From positions 186,001 through 250,000 of the forward strand of contig NZ_LT607751.1 of assembly GCF_900090305.1 (NCBI RefSeq): a stretch of 64,000 nucleotides of DNA, in the 5' to 3' direction. The notes under the pieces are model-generated. The model did no database searches. It worked only from the letters and a program-made list of their open reading frames with translations, and was not told the origin of the DNA. Position 1 is the stretch's first letter. Every line of letters begins with the position of its first letter. Shown here one piece after another: positions 47,786 through 57,751 of this stretch. This DNA is from Micromonospora siamensis. Its GTDB lineage: Bacteria > Actinomycetota > Actinomycetes > Mycobacteriales > Micromonosporaceae. The position numbers and the translations under genes were made by a program.

Positions 47786-48586
47786 GTGACGCGCTCGATC
47801 TGGGGTTCCGGGCGGGCGGCCCTGCTGCTGGCCGGTACGGCGGCGGCGGCGAGCCTGCTGCTGTCCGGGTGCGGGGCCGGCCAGGTGGCCGAGACCGCCA
47901 ACAAGATCCCCTCGGTGCAGGGCATCAACGTCCAGACCTCCGACAACCTGTACAAGGTGCGCGGCCTCTTCATCCCGTACCCGGGCACCGAGGGCTACAA
48001 GTCCGGCGGGAACGCCCCGCTGAACGTCATCCTCTACAACGACAGCGAGCAGCCGTTGACGGTCACCGTCACCACGGACGGCGCACGGCAGGTGGTGCTC
48101 ACGGGTTCCGCGCCGAGCGGCGCGCAGGCCAGCCCGAGCGAGTCGCCGACCGAGCCGATGTCGGCCTCGCCCAGCCCGAGCGACCCGAGCGCCTCGCCGA
48201 GCCAGTCGGTCGGCCCGACGGAGTCCGCGTCGGCCAGCCCGTCCGCCTCCGCCTCCGCTTCGGCCTCGGCGTCCGCGAGCCCGTCGGCCTCGGCGAGCGC
48301 CGCGGCCCCGGCCGGCGAGCCGGCCCGGATCGAGATCCCGGCCCTCGGGTACGCGCAGTTCGTCCCGTCCAGCGGCGGCCGCCAGCTGGAGCTGGTCGGG
48401 CTGAACGAGGACCTGCTCTCCGGCCAGGCGATCAACCTGACCTTCGACTTCGGCAACGGCAGGACCGTCTCCACCGGCGCCCCGGTCGGCGTCCCGCTCA
48501 CCCCGAACCCCAAGGTCTCCCCGATCATCAGCCGCGAGGGTGGGGCCGAGGCCGGCGGCGAGGGTGGCGAGGGCCACGGCGGCTGA
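47786..48586 (+). CDS. Lipoprotein with Ser/Ala/Pro-rich repeat linker
   Basis: 266 residues. Signal peptide with lipobox LLLSGC at about 22-27, so the mature protein is lipid-anchored. A domain of about 80 residues (VQGINVQTSDNLYKVRGLFI; PLNVILYNDSEQPLTVTVTT) is followed by a linker of about 65 residues built from SAS and PSAS units, then a second short domain. It resembles secreted copper-chaperone-like or DUF461-type lipoproteins, but metal ligands are not evident. GTG 47786 has AGGAGGACC. TACCCT at 47705-47710 is a likely -10. Confidence 0.75.
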   Translation: MTRSIWGSGRAALLLAGTAAAASLLLSGCGAGQVAETANKIPSVQGINVQTSDNLYKVRGLFIPYPGTEGYKSGGNAPLNVILYNDSEQPLTVTVTTDGARQVVLTGSAPSGAQASPSESPTEPMSASPSPSDPSASPSQSVGPTESASASPSASASASASASASPSASASAAAPAGEPARIEIPALGYAQFVPSSGGRQLELVGLNEDLLSGQAINLTFDFGNGRTVSTGAPVGVPLTPNPKVSPIISREGGAEAGGEGGEGHGG

Positions 48587-48609
48587 GCACCGCCCGAATC
48601 GTTCTCCGG

Positions 48610-48643
48610 CACCGCCGGCGTGGTGAGAACCACGTCGGCGGTG
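48610..48643 (+). terminator. Hairpin terminator after the lipoprotein gene
   Basis: CACCGCCGGCGTGGT (48610-48624) pairs with ACCACGTCGGCGGTG (48629-48643), one mismatch, 4-nt loop. Confidence 0.75.
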
Positions 48644-48693
48644 TCGCCGTTTCGGGGTGGGAACCTGTCGTACCGGCCGGATAGCGTCCTGGG

Positions 48694-50142
48694 GTGACCA
48701 CGTCCCGATCCACGCCCGCCCGCGCCGGCTCCGGCCGGGGCCGGGCCACCGCCCGCGAGCCAAGGCCGGCCTACGAGTGCGACGCCTGCGGCCACCAGCC
48801 GCCCAAGTGGGTCGGGCGCTGCCCGGAGTGCGGCGAGTGGGGCTCCGTCGTCGAGTGCACCGTCACCGGCCCGCTGGTCTCCGGCAAGGTGGTCAGCTCC
48901 CGGATGCCGGCCGAGCCGGCGAGACCGATCGCCACCATCAGCGCGGCCCCGGCCCGGGCCCGACCCACCGGGGTCAGCGAGCTCGACCGGGTGCTCGGCG
49001 GCGGCCTGGTGCCGGGCGCGGTGGTGCTGCTCGCCGGTGAGCCCGGGGTCGGCAAGTCGACGCTCCTGCTCGACGTGGCCCAGCAGTGGGCGGCGGGCGC
49101 CGGCAGCCCGTCGCTGGTGGTCAGCGGCGAGGAGTCGGTCAGCCAGGTGCGGCTGCGCGCCGAGCGGATGGGCGCCCTGCACGACCAGCTCTACCTCGCC
49201 GCCGAGAGCGACCTGAGCGCCGTCCTCGGCCATCTCGACGCGGTCAAGCCGGGGCTGCTGGTGCTCGACTCGGTGCAGACCATCTCGACCACCGGGACCG
49301 AGGGGGTGCCGGGCGGGGTGACCCAGGTCCGTGCGGTCACCGCCGCCCTGGTCTCGGTGGCCAAGGAGCGCGGCATCGCCACGGTCCTGGTCGGTCACGT
49401 CACTAAGGACGGCCAGGTCGCCGGTCCCCGGGTGTTGGAGCACCTGGTCGACGTGGTGCTGCACTTCGAGGGTGACAAGCACTCGTCGCTGCGGATGGTC
49501 CGAGGGGTCAAGAACCGGTTCGGCGCCGCCGACGAGGTCGGCTGCTTCGAGATGCACGAGGGCGGCATCAGCAGCCTGGCCGACCCGTCCGGCCTCTTCC
49601 TCACCCGCTACTCGGAGCCGGTGCCGGGCACCTGCGTCACGGTGGCGATGGAGGGGCGCCGGGCGCTGGTGACCGAGGTTCAGGCGCTGATCGGGGCGAC
49701 CGTCGCCGGTTCGCCCCGGCGGACGGTGTCCGGCCTCGACGGGGCGCGGCTGGCCATGGTGCTGGCCGTGCTCCAGCGGCGCACCGAGCGGCTGACCCTG
49801 CACGACCGCGAGGTCTTCGCCGCGACCGTGGGCGGTATCCGGGTGGTCGAGCCGGCCGCCGATCTCGCGGTCGCCCTGGCGGTCGCCTCGGGCGGGCTCA
49901 ACCTGGCCATCGCCCCGCAGCTGGTGGCGATCGGCGAGGTCGGCCTGACCGGCGAGGTCCGCCGGGTCGGCGCGGTGCCCCGGCGGCTGGCCGAGGCGGC
50001 GCGGCTCGGTTTCCGGCTGGCGCTGGTGCCGACGGGCTGCGCCCCGGAGACCACCGGGATCGCCCCGGCCAACATGCGGGTGATCGAGGTCACGGACGTC
50101 CGGTCGGCGCTCCAGGCTGCCGCCCGCGCATCGGCGGAGTGA
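48694..50142 (+). CDS. radA: DNA repair protein RadA
   Basis: 482 residues. The N-terminal zinc finger is Cys29, Cys32, Cys43 and Cys46 (YECDACGHQPPKWVGRCPECG). The RecA-like ATPase has Walker A GEPGVGKSTLLLD at about 115 and the RadA-specific MVRGVKNRFGAADEVG, and the C-terminal Lon-like domain ends the protein. It promotes branch migration during recombinational repair. GTG 48694 lies 6 nt after TAGCGT with no Shine-Dalgarno, a leaderless pattern. radA-disA adjacency is typical of actinobacteria and firmicutes. Confidence 0.95.
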   Translation: MTTSRSTPARAGSGRGRATAREPRPAYECDACGHQPPKWVGRCPECGEWGSVVECTVTGPLVSGKVVSSRMPAEPARPIATISAAPARARPTGVSELDRVLGGGLVPGAVVLLAGEPGVGKSTLLLDVAQQWAAGAGSPSLVVSGEESVSQVRLRAERMGALHDQLYLAAESDLSAVLGHLDAVKPGLLVLDSVQTISTTGTEGVPGGVTQVRAVTAALVSVAKERGIATVLVGHVTKDGQVAGPRVLEHLVDVVLHFEGDKHSSLRMVRGVKNRFGAADEVGCFEMHEGGISSLADPSGLFLTRYSEPVPGTCVTVAMEGRRALVTEVQALIGATVAGSPRRTVSGLDGARLAMVLAVLQRRTERLTLHDREVFAATVGGIRVVEPAADLAVALAVASGGLNLAIAPQLVAIGEVGLTGEVRRVGAVPRRLAEAARLGFRLALVPTGCAPETTGIAPANMRVIEVTDVRSALQAAARASAE

Positions 50143-50270
50143 CCCACGGTGACGATTCGGCCGGATCGGCCGGGCGATAACGGACAGCGGCGCCCCGCGT
50201 CCGGGCCGGCTGGAGAGGACATCGTGACACATCACAGTAACCACGACAGCACCCACCGCAGGGCAGTCCG

Positions 50271-50276
50271 TAGACT
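50271..50276 (+). promoter_or_regulatory. -10 hexamer TAGACT for leaderless disA
   Basis: TAGACT ends 6 nt before GTG 50283, with no ribosome binding site in between. This chooses 50283 over the other in-frame GTG at 50277. Confidence 0.55.
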
Positions 50277-50282
50277 GTGCCA

Positions 50283-51467
50283 GTGCCGATCGACCGCGAT
50301 GCCACCAAGCCTGCCGGCGCGACGCCGCACGCCCGCACCGCTGCCGTGGGTTCGCCCGCCCGTCCGATCAGCGTCAGCGTGACCGGCAGCGTCGGCGGCT
50401 CCGGCGGCGATCCCCTGCGGGCCAACCTGGCGCTGATGGCGCCGGGCACCGCCCTCCGTGACGGTCTCGAGCGGATCCTGCGCGGACGCACCGGCGCGCT
50501 GATCGTCCTCGGCTACGACAAGGTGGTCGAGCAGATCTGCACCGGCGGCTTCCCGCTCGACGTGGAGTTCTCCGCCACCCGGGTCCGTGAGCTGTGCAAG
50601 ATGGACGGCGCGGTCGTCCTCTCCAGCGACGGAACCCGGATCGTGCGGGCGGCGGTGCACCTGATGCCCGACCCGTCCATCCCCACCGAGGAGTCCGGCA
50701 CCCGGCACCGCACCGCCGAGCGGGTGGCCCGGCAGACCGGCTACCCGGTGATCTCGGTGAGCCAGTCGATGCGGATCATCAGCCTCTACGTCAACGGGCA
50801 GCGACACGTGCTCGACGACTCCGCGGCGATCCTCTCCCGGGCCAACCAGGCGCTGGCCACCCTGGAGCGTTACAAGCTCCGGCTGGACGAGGTCTCCGGC
50901 ACTCTCTCCGCGCTGGAGATCGAGGACCTGGTCACCGTTCGGGACGCGGTGGCCGTGGTGCAGCGGCTGGAGATGGTCCGCCGGATCGCCGACGAGATCG
51001 CCGGTTACGTCGTCGAGCTGGGCACCGACGGCCGGCTGCTCGCCCTGCAACTCGACGAGCTGATGGCCGGCGTGGACGCCGACCGTACCCTGGTCATCCG
51101 GGACTACCTCCCCGCCGGCCGCAAGCCCCGCACGCTGGACGAGGCGCTCGTCGAGCTGGACCTGCTCGGCGCCACCGAGCTGATCGACCTGGTCGCCGTC
51201 GCCAAGGCGATCGGCTACCCGTCGGCCTCCGACGCGCTGGACGCCGCGGTCAGCCCGCGCGGCTTCCGCCTGCTGGCCAAGGTGCCCCGGCTGCCCGCGG
51301 CGGTGGTCGACCGGCTGGTCGTGCACTTCGGCAGCCTGCAGCGGTTGCTCGGGGCGACCGTCGAGGACCTCCAGGCCGTCGAGGGCGTCGGCGACGCCCG
51401 GGCCCGGGGCGTCCGCGAGGGGCTGTCCCGGCTGGCCGAGGCGTCCATCCTGGAGCGGTACGTCTGA
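50283..51467 (+). CDS. disA: DNA integrity scanning diadenylate cyclase DisA
   Basis: 394 residues. The DAC domain (about 45-180) has the catalytic DGA at 108-110 ([13 protein letters not shown]) and RHR at 141-143 ([18 protein letters not shown]). The middle linker is helical, and the C-terminal helix-hairpin-helix domain ([20 protein letters not shown]) binds branched DNA. It makes c-di-AMP from two ATP while scanning the chromosome. Octameric in the family. Next to radA, its known modulator. The start is fixed by the upstream TAGACT. Confidence 0.95.
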   Translation: MPIDRDATKPAGATPHARTAAVGSPARPISVSVTGSVGGSGGDPLRANLALMAPGTALRDGLERILRGRTGALIVLGYDKVVEQICTGGFPLDVEFSATRVRELCKMDGAVVLSSDGTRIVRAAVHLMPDPSIPTEESGTRHRTAERVARQTGYPVISVSQSMRIISLYVNGQRHVLDDSAAILSRANQALATLERYKLRLDEVSGTLSALEIEDLVTVRDAVAVVQRLEMVRRIADEIAGYVVELGTDGRLLALQLDELMAGVDADRTLVIRDYLPAGRKPRTLDEALVELDLLGATELIDLVAVAKAIGYPSASDALDAAVSPRGFRLLAKVPRLPAAVVDRLVVHFGSLQRLLGATVEDLQAVEGVGDARARGVREGLSRLAEASILERYV

Positions 51468-51512
51468 GCTGCGGGCCGCCGGTGCCGCGCCACGTTGGCG
51501 CGTACCGGTCGG

Positions 51513-52379
51513 TCAGCTGGCCGTGACCGTCAGCTTCGCCGGGTCGCTGAGCTTCGTGCCGACCCGGGCGAAGACCTGGTACGTCCCGGCCGGCGCGGAC
51601 GGGCCGGCCGCCACGCCGTTCGCGCAGCGCGTGGTGTCCCGTCCGTTCCAGCCGATCGTGTAGGACCGCTCGAAGTTCGGGATGAACGACTGCACGTCCG
51701 AACCCTTGCCGGTGCCGCAGGTGTCGGAGGACCAGATCTTCTCCGCACCGGACTTCACGAAGAGTTCCTGCAGGTCGGCGCCGACGTCCCGGCTGCACGT
51801 ACGCTGGGAGACATTCTTGATCTTGAGGGTGAGGTCCGACCGGCCGCCCTGCGCCATCTCCGTCGGCACCGCCACCGCGGTCACCAGGATCTCGGCGTCC
51901 GTGCAGGTCCCGTCGTCGACGACCGGGGCGGCGCCGGAGCCCGGACCGACCTGCCCGCCGTTCGTCCCCGACCCGTTCGTCCCCGAGCCGTTCGTCCCCG
52001 AGCCGTTCGTTCCCGACCCGTTCGTTCCCGACCCGGAGGTGCCGGTGCCGTCGCCCGTGCCGCCGTTGTTGCCGTTGGCCCCGGAGTTGCCACCGCCCGG
52101 GCCCGCCGGATTGCCGGAGTCACCCGAGCCACCGGAGTTGCCCGAGCCACCCGGCGCGCCACTCTGCGGCGTCAACACCGAACCACTCGGATCGGGAACC
52201 GGCGAGGCCGTGCCGGCGGGCCCCGCGGTCGGTGTCGACCGGCCCTCCGGCGTCCCGCCACGGTCGGAACCCTGGCAGGAGTTCAGCAGGACAATCAGGA
52301 ACAGAATCCCCGCTCCGAATACGACGGCTCGACGCCGCCAGTAAACGGCGGGTGGCAGGGGGCCGACCGTCATCCGCAT
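51513..52379 (-). CDS. Exported protein with Gly/Ser/Asn repeat linker
   Basis: About 288 residues. A hydrophobic segment near the start (AVVFGAGILFLIVLLNSC) could be a signal anchor or lipoprotein signal. A low-complexity linker of about 90 residues follows, including five exact SGTNG repeats. The C-terminal domain of 120-130 residues (LTLKIKNVSQRTCSRDVGAD; YQVFARVGTKLSDPAKLTVT) looks like a beta-sandwich with two Cys pairs. ATG 52379 lies 9 nt after TACGGT, and ATG 52373 is possible. Function unknown; secreted or surface-bound. Confidence 0.68.
   Translation of the reverse strand: MRMTVGPLPPAVYWRRRAVVFGAGILFLIVLLNSCQGSDRGGTPEGRSTPTAGPAGTASPVPDPSGSVLTPQSGAPGGSGNSGGSGDSGNPAGPGGGNSGANGNNGGTGDGTGTSGSGTNGSGTNGSGTNGSGTNGSGTNGGQVGPGSGAAPVVDDGTCTDAEILVTAVAVPTEMAQGGRSDLTLKIKNVSQRTCSRDVGADLQELFVKSGAEKIWSSDTCGTGKGSDVQSFIPNFERSYTIGWNGRDTTRCANGVAAGPSAPAGTYQVFARVGTKLSDPAKLTVTAS
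51960..52034 (-). repeat. Five 15-bp tandem repeats coding for SGTNG units
   Basis: Five units of GTTCGTCCCCGAGCC or one- or two-base variants run from 51960 to 52034 in frame with the exported protein, encoding five identical pentapeptides. Length variation between strains is likely. Confidence 0.85.
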
Positions 52380-52514
52380 GATGCCCCCACCGTAGCGGCG
52401 TACCGGCCACAGACCGGGCGCGACGCGCCGGACCGTCCCCGGGTCACCGGCGCGACTCTCCAATCACGACAGCCGACCCCCACCGACCGTGACGCTGGGT
52501 GAGCGTCGCTCGGC

Positions 52515-53078
52515 TCACAGGTAGACCTTGCGTTGGTAGACCGCGTGCGCGCCCGCCACCCGGTCCAGGAAGAGCAGACCCGCGCAGTGGTCGATCTCGT
52601 GCTGCAACGCCCGGGCCTCGAAGCCGTCCGTCACCAGTCGTACCGGCCGGCCGCTGCCCGGCAGCGCACCCTCCACCACCAGGCGACCGGCCCGCTTCAC
52701 GTCACCGGTCAGGTCCGGCACCGACATGCAGCCCTCCCGGCCGGCCTTCCACCGGCTCGCCTCCACCACCCGGGCGTTGCAGAGCACGAAGACACCGTGC
52801 ACCGTCAACGCCTTCGGATGGCCGGTGACGTCGACCGCGAAGACCTGCGCGGAGACCCCCACCTGGGGCGCGGCCAGGCCCACACAGCCCGGCGACACCC
52901 GCATCGTGGCGACCAGGTCGGCGGCGAGGCGTACCACCTCGTCCGAGGTGGGGTCGACCTCCGGCCCGGGCCGGCTCAGCACCCCGTCCGGGGCGGTCAC
53001 CACCGGCCGCACCTCGCCGGGAACGGCAAGCTCCGCCGGGGTCCAGCCGCCGAGGCCTACGTACTCCGGGTCGCTCAC
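52515..53078 (-). CDS. def: Peptide deformylase
   Basis: 187 residues. The three motifs are GCVGLAAPQVGV, GREGCMSVPD and ALQHEIDHCAG, giving the metal ligands Cys, His and His and the catalytic Glu. It removes the formyl group from new polypeptides. Met replaces Leu in EGCLS, a known variant. The GTG start at 53078 overlaps the upstream ACT gene stop as GTGA, so the two are coupled. A short N-terminal extension precedes the domain, as in other actinobacterial Def proteins. Confidence 0.92.
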   Translation of the reverse strand: MSDPEYVGLGGWTPAELAVPGEVRPVVTAPDGVLSRPGPEVDPTSDEVVRLAADLVATMRVSPGCVGLAAPQVGVSAQVFAVDVTGHPKALTVHGVFVLCNARVVEASRWKAGREGCMSVPDLTGDVKRAGRLVVEGALPGSGRPVRLVTDGFEARALQHEIDHCAGLLFLDRVAGAHAVYQRKVYL

Positions 53079-53587
53079 AGCAGATCCGAGTCGGCCGGGC
53101 GCAGCGAGACCCCGACGCCCAGCTCCGCGGCGGCCCGGGTCAGCCGGCCGGCCAACTCGTCCGCGCTGCCCGGCGGCAGTTCCACCTCGGCGACCACCAC
53201 GTACAGCGAGCCGGTCAGCCGGGTGCTCAGGTCGGTGACGTTGCCACCCGCGTCGGCCAGCACCCGGGTCATCGCCGCGACGATCCCCATCCGGTCCGCG
53301 CCGTGCACCGACACGACGTACGGCTCGCCGCTCGGCGCCGCCGCACCGTCCGGCGTGACGGCGCGTACGGTCGCCAGGAGCTGGCCGTCGGCGGCGAGCG
53401 GGGCCAGCGCGGCCTCGACATCGGCGGCGGCCGGGCCGACGCAGATCAGCGTCATGGCGAAGTGTCCCCGCAGCCGGGTCATCGTCGAGTCGGTGAGGTT
53501 CGCCCCGAGCCGGGCGAGCACCTCCGCGACGTCGGCCACGATGCCCGGCCGGTCCCGGCCGATGACGGTGATCGCGAGCTCGTTCAT
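53075..53587 (-). CDS. Double ACT-domain protein (GcvR-like)
   Basis: 170 residues with two ACT domains: ELAITVIGRDRPGIVADVAE at about 3-75 and PYVVSVHGADRMGIVAAMTR at about 88-160. ACT domains bind amino acids. The layout matches the GcvR-like family of glycine-responsive or related allosteric regulators. Coupled by a 4-base overlap to def. How it acts is unknown because no catalytic or DNA-binding domain is present. Confidence 0.85.
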   Translation of the reverse strand: MNELAITVIGRDRPGIVADVAEVLARLGANLTDSTMTRLRGHFAMTLICVGPAAADVEAALAPLAADGQLLATVRAVTPDGAAAPSGEPYVVSVHGADRMGIVAAMTRVLADAGGNVTDLSTRLTGSLYVVVAEVELPPGSADELAGRLTRAAAELGVGVSLRPADSDLL

Positions 53588-53683
53588 CCGGACATTCTGC
53601 CCCGCGCCCGCGGACGGACGACGCCGGGCCGCCCGGCCCGCCCATCCTGCGGGACGGCCGCCCGTGACATCATCGTCGGCGCG

Positions 53684-54589
53684 ATGACTGAGCCCACTTT
53701 CGCCACCCAGGTCAGCCGGTGGTACGAGCAGAACGCCCGCGACCTGCCCTGGCGGGAGCCGGGCGTCGGCGCCTGGGCGATCCTGGTCAGCGAGGTCATG
53801 CTCCAGCAGACCCCCGTCGTCCGGGTGCTGCCCGCCTGGCACGCCTGGCTGACCCGCTGGCCCACCCCCGCCGCGCTGGCCGCCGACACCCCCGCCGAGG
53901 CGATCCGGATGTGGGGCCGGCTCGGCTACCCCCGTCGGGCGGTACGCCTGCGCGACTGCGCGGTGGCGATCGTCGAACGGCACGGCGGTGAGGTGCCCGA
54001 CCGCCTCGACCACCTGCTCGCCCTGCCCGGCGTCGGGACGTACACCGCGCGGGCGGTGGCGGCGTTCGCGTACGGGCAACGGCACCCGGTGGTCGACACG
54101 AACGTCCGCCGGGTGGTCTGCCGCGCCATCGCCGGGGAGCCGGACGCCGGCCCGACCACCCGCCCCGCCGACCTGGTCGCCTGCGAGGAGCTGCTCCCCG
54201 CGGAACCCGCCGCCGCCGCGCTGGCCAGCGCCGCCTTCATGGAACTCGGCGCGATCGTCTGCACCGCCCGCTCCCCCCGCTGTCCGGAGTGCCCGGTCGA
54301 GTCGACCTGCGCGTGGCGGGCCTCCGGCAAGGAGGCGCCCGCCGGCCCGACCCGCCGGCCCCAGCGGTACGCCGGCACCGACCGCCAGGTACGCGGACTG
54401 CTGCTGGCGGTGCTCCGGGAGGCCACCGGCCCGGTGCCGCACCAACGCCTCGACCAGGTGTGGTCGGACGACGTGCAACGGGCCCGGGCACTGGCCGGGC
54501 TGGTCACCGACGGGCTCGTCGAGCCGGTCGGCGAGGACGCGTTCCGCCTCCTCGGCGACGGCCCACCGGCCCCGCTTCCCGCCCGCTGA
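53684..54589 (+). CDS. mutY: A/G-specific adenine glycosylase, short form without NUDIX domain
   Basis: 301 residues. Helix-hairpin-helix LLALPGVGTYTARAVAAFAY at about 111-130, catalytic Asp138 (VVDTNVRRVV), Glu37 (SEVMLQQTP) typical of MutY, and the 4Fe-4S cluster Cys193, Cys200, Cys203 and Cys209. These residues favour MutY over endonuclease III. The usual C-terminal NUDIX-like domain that recognises 8-oxoguanine is missing. Only a short winged tail of about 75 residues follows (LLLAVLREATGPVPHQRLDQ). It excises adenine mispaired with 8-oxoG. Divergent from the ACT-def pair. Confidence 0.9.
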   Translation: MTEPTFATQVSRWYEQNARDLPWREPGVGAWAILVSEVMLQQTPVVRVLPAWHAWLTRWPTPAALAADTPAEAIRMWGRLGYPRRAVRLRDCAVAIVERHGGEVPDRLDHLLALPGVGTYTARAVAAFAYGQRHPVVDTNVRRVVCRAIAGEPDAGPTTRPADLVACEELLPAEPAAAALASAAFMELGAIVCTARSPRCPECPVESTCAWRASGKEAPAGPTRRPQRYAGTDRQVRGLLLAVLREATGPVPHQRLDQVWSDDVQRARALAGLVTDGLVEPVGEDAFRLLGDGPPAPLPAR

Positions 54590-54674
54590 TCCCGCTCCCG
54601 CCCGCTGATCCCGTCCCCGGTCCGCGCCCGGCCGGGACCCTGATCCGCGCCCGGCCGGGGCCGAGACAGGAAAA

Positions 54675-54715
54675 GGCGACGGCCCCGGTGGCTTTCGCCT
54701 ACCGGGGCCGTCGCC
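54675..54715. terminator. Bidirectional terminator between mutY and clpC
   Basis: GGCGACGGCCCCGGT (54675-54689) pairs perfectly with ACCGGGGCCGTCGCC (54701-54715), 11-nt loop. Confidence 0.85.
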
Positions 54716-54734
54716 CTGTCACATCAGTCCGGCG

Positions 54735-57275
54735 TTACGCCGCCGCGTCGTCCGCACCCGTGGCGGCGGTGCCGCCCAGGTCGGCCGGGACGGCGTCCGG
54801 CACGTCGACCGGCTTCTCCGCGCCCCGGAAGACGAGCTTGGACTTGTCGATGTCCTCCGGGTCGCCCTCGCAGTCCACCACCACGATCTGACCCGGGGTC
54901 AGCTCGTTGAAGAGGATCCGCTCCGAGAGGTTGTCCTCGATGTCGCGCTGGATCGTGCGACGCAGCGGACGGGCGCCCAGCACCGGGTCGAAGCCCTTCT
55001 TCGCCAGGTACTTCTTGGCGTTGTCGGTCAGCTCCAGGCCCATGTCCTTGTTGCGCAGCTGGGTCTCGATCCGCTGGATCATGATGTCCACGATCGAGAG
55101 GATCTCGCTCTGCCGCAGCTGGTGGAAGACGATGGTGTCGTCGATCCGGTTCAGGAACTCGGGCCGGAAGTGCTGCTTCAGCTCGTCGTTGACCTTCTGC
55201 TTCATCCGGTCGTAGTTGGACTCGGAGTCCTCCGACGCCTGGAAGCCCAGCGACACGGCCTTGGCCACGTCACGGGTACCGAGGTTGGTGGTCAGGATGA
55301 TGACCGTGTTCTTGAAGTCCACGATCCGGCCCTGGCCGTCGGTGAGCCGCCCGTCCTCCAGGATCTGGAGGAGCGTGTTGAACACGTCCGGGTGGGCCTT
55401 CTCGATCTCGTCGAACAGGACCACCGAGAACGGCCGACGCCGCACCTTCTCGGTCAGCTGCCCACCCTCGTCGTAGCCGACGTAGCCGGGAGGGGCACCG
55501 ACGAGCCGGGACACCGTGTACCGGTCGTGGAACTCGGACATGTCCAGCTGGATGAGGGCGTCCTCGCTGCCGAAGAGGAACTCGGCGAGCGCCTTGGAGA
55601 GCTCGGTCTTACCGACACCGGACGGGCCGGCGAAGATGAACGAGCCGGACGGGCGCTTCGGGTCCTTCAGGCCGGCCCGGGTACGCCGGATCGCCTTCGA
55701 GACCGCCTTGACCGCGTCCTCCTGGCCGATGACGCGCTTGTGCAGCTCGTCCTCCATGCGCAGCAGGCGCGAGGTCTCCTCCTCGGTCAGCTTGTAGACC
55801 GGGATGCCGGTCCAGTTGCCGAGCACCTCGGCGATCTGCTCGTCGTCGACCTCGCTGACGACGTCCAGGTCACCGGCCTTCCACTCCTTCTCCCGCTGGG
55901 CCTTCTGGCCGAGCAGCTGCTTCTCCTTGTCGCGGAGCTGGGCAGCGCGCTCGAAGTCCTGCGCGTCGATCGCGGACTCCTTGTCCTTGCGCACCTGGGC
56001 GATGCGCTCGTCGAAGTCACGCAGGTCTGGCGGCGCGGTCATCCGGCGGATGCGCATCCGCGCGCCGGCCTCGTCGATCAGGTCGATCGCCTTGTCCGGC
56101 AGGAACCGGTCGGAGATGTACCTGTCGGCCAGGGTCGCCGCGGCGACGAGGGCGGCGTCGGTGATGCTGACGCGGTGGTGCGCCTCGTAGCGGTCGCGCA
56201 GGCCCTTGAGGATCTCGATGGTGTGGGCCAGCGACGGCTCACCCACCTGGATCGGCTGGAAGCGGCGCTCGAGAGCGGCGTCCTTCTCCAGGTGCTTGCG
56301 GTATTCGTCCAGGGTGGTGGCGCCGATGGTCTGCAGCTCACCGCGGGCCAGCATCGGCTTGAGGATGCTGGCGGCGTCGATCGCGCCCTCGGCGGCACCC
56401 GCACCCACCAGGGTGTGGATCTCGTCGATGAACAGGATGATGTCGCCGCGGGTGCGGATCTCCTTGAGCACCTTCTTGAGGCGCTCCTCGAAGTCACCGC
56501 GGTAGCGGGAACCGGCGACCAGCGCACCGAGGTCGAGCGTGTAGAGCTGCTTGTCCTTGAGGGTCTCGGGCACCTCGCCCTTGATGATCTTCTGGGACAG
56601 CCCCTCCACCACGGCGGTCTTGCCGACGCCGGGCTCACCGATCAGGACCGGGTTGTTCTTGGTACGGCGGGAGAGCACCTGCATGACCCGCTCGATTTCC
56701 TTCTCGCGCCCGATGACCGGGTCGAGCTTGCCCTCGCGGGCGGCCTGGGTCAGGTTCCGGCCGAACTGGTCCAGCACGAGGCTGGTCGACGGCGCGGCCT
56801 CACCCGGGGCGGCGCCGGCGGCGGCCGGCTCCTTGCCCTGGTAGCCGGAGAGCAGCTGGATCACCTGCTGGCGGACCCGGTTGAGGTCGGCGCCGAGCTT
56901 GACCAGCACCTGGGCGGCGACGCCCTCGCCCTCGCGGATCAGGCCGAGCAGGATGTGCTCGGTGCCGATGTAGTTGTGGCCGAGCTGAAGCGCCTCACGC
57001 AGCGACAGCTCCAGCACCTTCTTGGCCCGCGGCGTGAACGGGATGTGCCCGCTCGGCGCCTGCTGGCCCTGGCCGATGATCTCCTCGACCTGCTGGCGGA
57101 CGCCCTCGAGGGAGATGCCGAGGCTCTCCAGGGCCTTTGCCGCGACGCCTTCACCCTCGTGGATGAGGCCCAGCAGGATGTGCTCCGTACCGATGTAGTT
57201 GTGGTTGAGCATCCGGGCCTCTTCTTGGGCCAGGACGACAACCCGTCGCGCTCGGTCGGTGAACCGCTCGAACAT
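54735..57275 (-). CDS. clpC: ATP-dependent Clp protease ATP-binding subunit ClpC
   Basis: 846 residues. Two N-terminal Clp repeats ([40 protein letters not shown]), AAA-1 with [14 protein letters not shown] and the Walker [16 protein letters not shown], a UVR/middle domain ([20 protein letters not shown]) and AAA-2 with [18 protein letters not shown]. It unfolds substrates for ClpP in stress and quality control and is essential in mycobacteria. GAGGAGCACGAGG precedes the ATG. TAGAGT on the minus strand (57369-57374) is a possible -10. Confidence 0.97.
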   Translation of the reverse strand: MFERFTDRARRVVVLAQEEARMLNHNYIGTEHILLGLIHEGEGVAAKALESLGISLEGVRQQVEEIIGQGQQAPSGHIPFTPRAKKVLELSLREALQLGHNYIGTEHILLGLIREGEGVAAQVLVKLGADLNRVRQQVIQLLSGYQGKEPAAAGAAPGEAAPSTSLVLDQFGRNLTQAAREGKLDPVIGREKEIERVMQVLSRRTKNNPVLIGEPGVGKTAVVEGLSQKIIKGEVPETLKDKQLYTLDLGALVAGSRYRGDFEERLKKVLKEIRTRGDIILFIDEIHTLVGAGAAEGAIDAASILKPMLARGELQTIGATTLDEYRKHLEKDAALERRFQPIQVGEPSLAHTIEILKGLRDRYEAHHRVSITDAALVAAATLADRYISDRFLPDKAIDLIDEAGARMRIRRMTAPPDLRDFDERIAQVRKDKESAIDAQDFERAAQLRDKEKQLLGQKAQREKEWKAGDLDVVSEVDDEQIAEVLGNWTGIPVYKLTEEETSRLLRMEDELHKRVIGQEDAVKAVSKAIRRTRAGLKDPKRPSGSFIFAGPSGVGKTELSKALAEFLFGSEDALIQLDMSEFHDRYTVSRLVGAPPGYVGYDEGGQLTEKVRRRPFSVVLFDEIEKAHPDVFNTLLQILEDGRLTDGQGRIVDFKNTVIILTTNLGTRDVAKAVSLGFQASEDSESNYDRMKQKVNDELKQHFRPEFLNRIDDTIVFHQLRQSEILSIVDIMIQRIETQLRNKDMGLELTDNAKKYLAKKGFDPVLGARPLRRTIQRDIEDNLSERILFNELTPGQIVVVDCEGDPEDIDKSKLVFRGAEKPVDVPDAVPADLGGTAATGADDAAA

Positions 57276-57691
57276 GCCCTCGTGCTCCTCACGTGCCGTG
57301 CGCCTTGATGGTCAAGATCTTGGCGGGGCCGGTGCGCGGACGTCCGGGACGGGCGTCCGTGCCTCATTACTCTATCGCCGCGGACCGACTCCGCTGAGGT
57401 CGTGTGTCCCCGCCAAAAGCCGTGTACGCGTCGTTTTGACCAACCATCCGCGCTCAGGAGGTGTTCCTGGACCCCACCTGTACGCGCAGAGCGAAATTCG
57501 AACCACCGGTGAAGAGGGCCGCAGGGCGGCGTACGGCCGGCTCCGGCGCCGGTTCGTCGGTCATCCACAGGGTGTGGACGGACTCTCCACCGCCTGTGGA
57601 CAACGCCCGGCCGGACCGGATTCTTCCCGCCGAGCGGGCCGATACCGACAGACGGGACAGGCCACCCGTAAGGGACTAGACCGGATACGGC
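57276..57691. other. Region upstream of clpC, no gene accepted
   Basis: About 416 bp. It holds a possible clpC -10 (TAGAGT, 57369-57374 minus strand) and an AGGAGG at about 57457. The 72-codon plus-strand frame after it has no known pattern, and its ribosome site is at the wrong distance. TGTGGAC/GTGGACA repeats near 57570-57600 are of unclear meaning. Confidence 0.4.
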
Positions 57692-57726
57692 GACGCCGGC
57701 CCGGAGAGGTGCTCCGGCCCGGCGTC
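57692..57726 (-). terminator. Hairpin terminator after lsr2
   Basis: GACGCCGGCCCGGAG (57692-57706) and CTCCGGCCCGGCGTC (57712-57726) form a 15-position stem with one mismatch and a 5-nt loop, 25 bp past the lsr2 stop. Confidence 0.8.
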
Positions 57727-57751
57727 GATGTCGCCCCGTGCGGGGATCCGC

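Noticed and set aside
50143..50282. c-di-AMP or other riboswitch before disA
   Set aside because: The short leader and direct TAGACT-to-GTG spacing leave no room for a structured leader.
57461..57679. 72-codon plus-strand frame after AGGAGG upstream of clpC
   Set aside because: The ribosome site touches the GTG with no spacing, and the product has no recognisable pattern.
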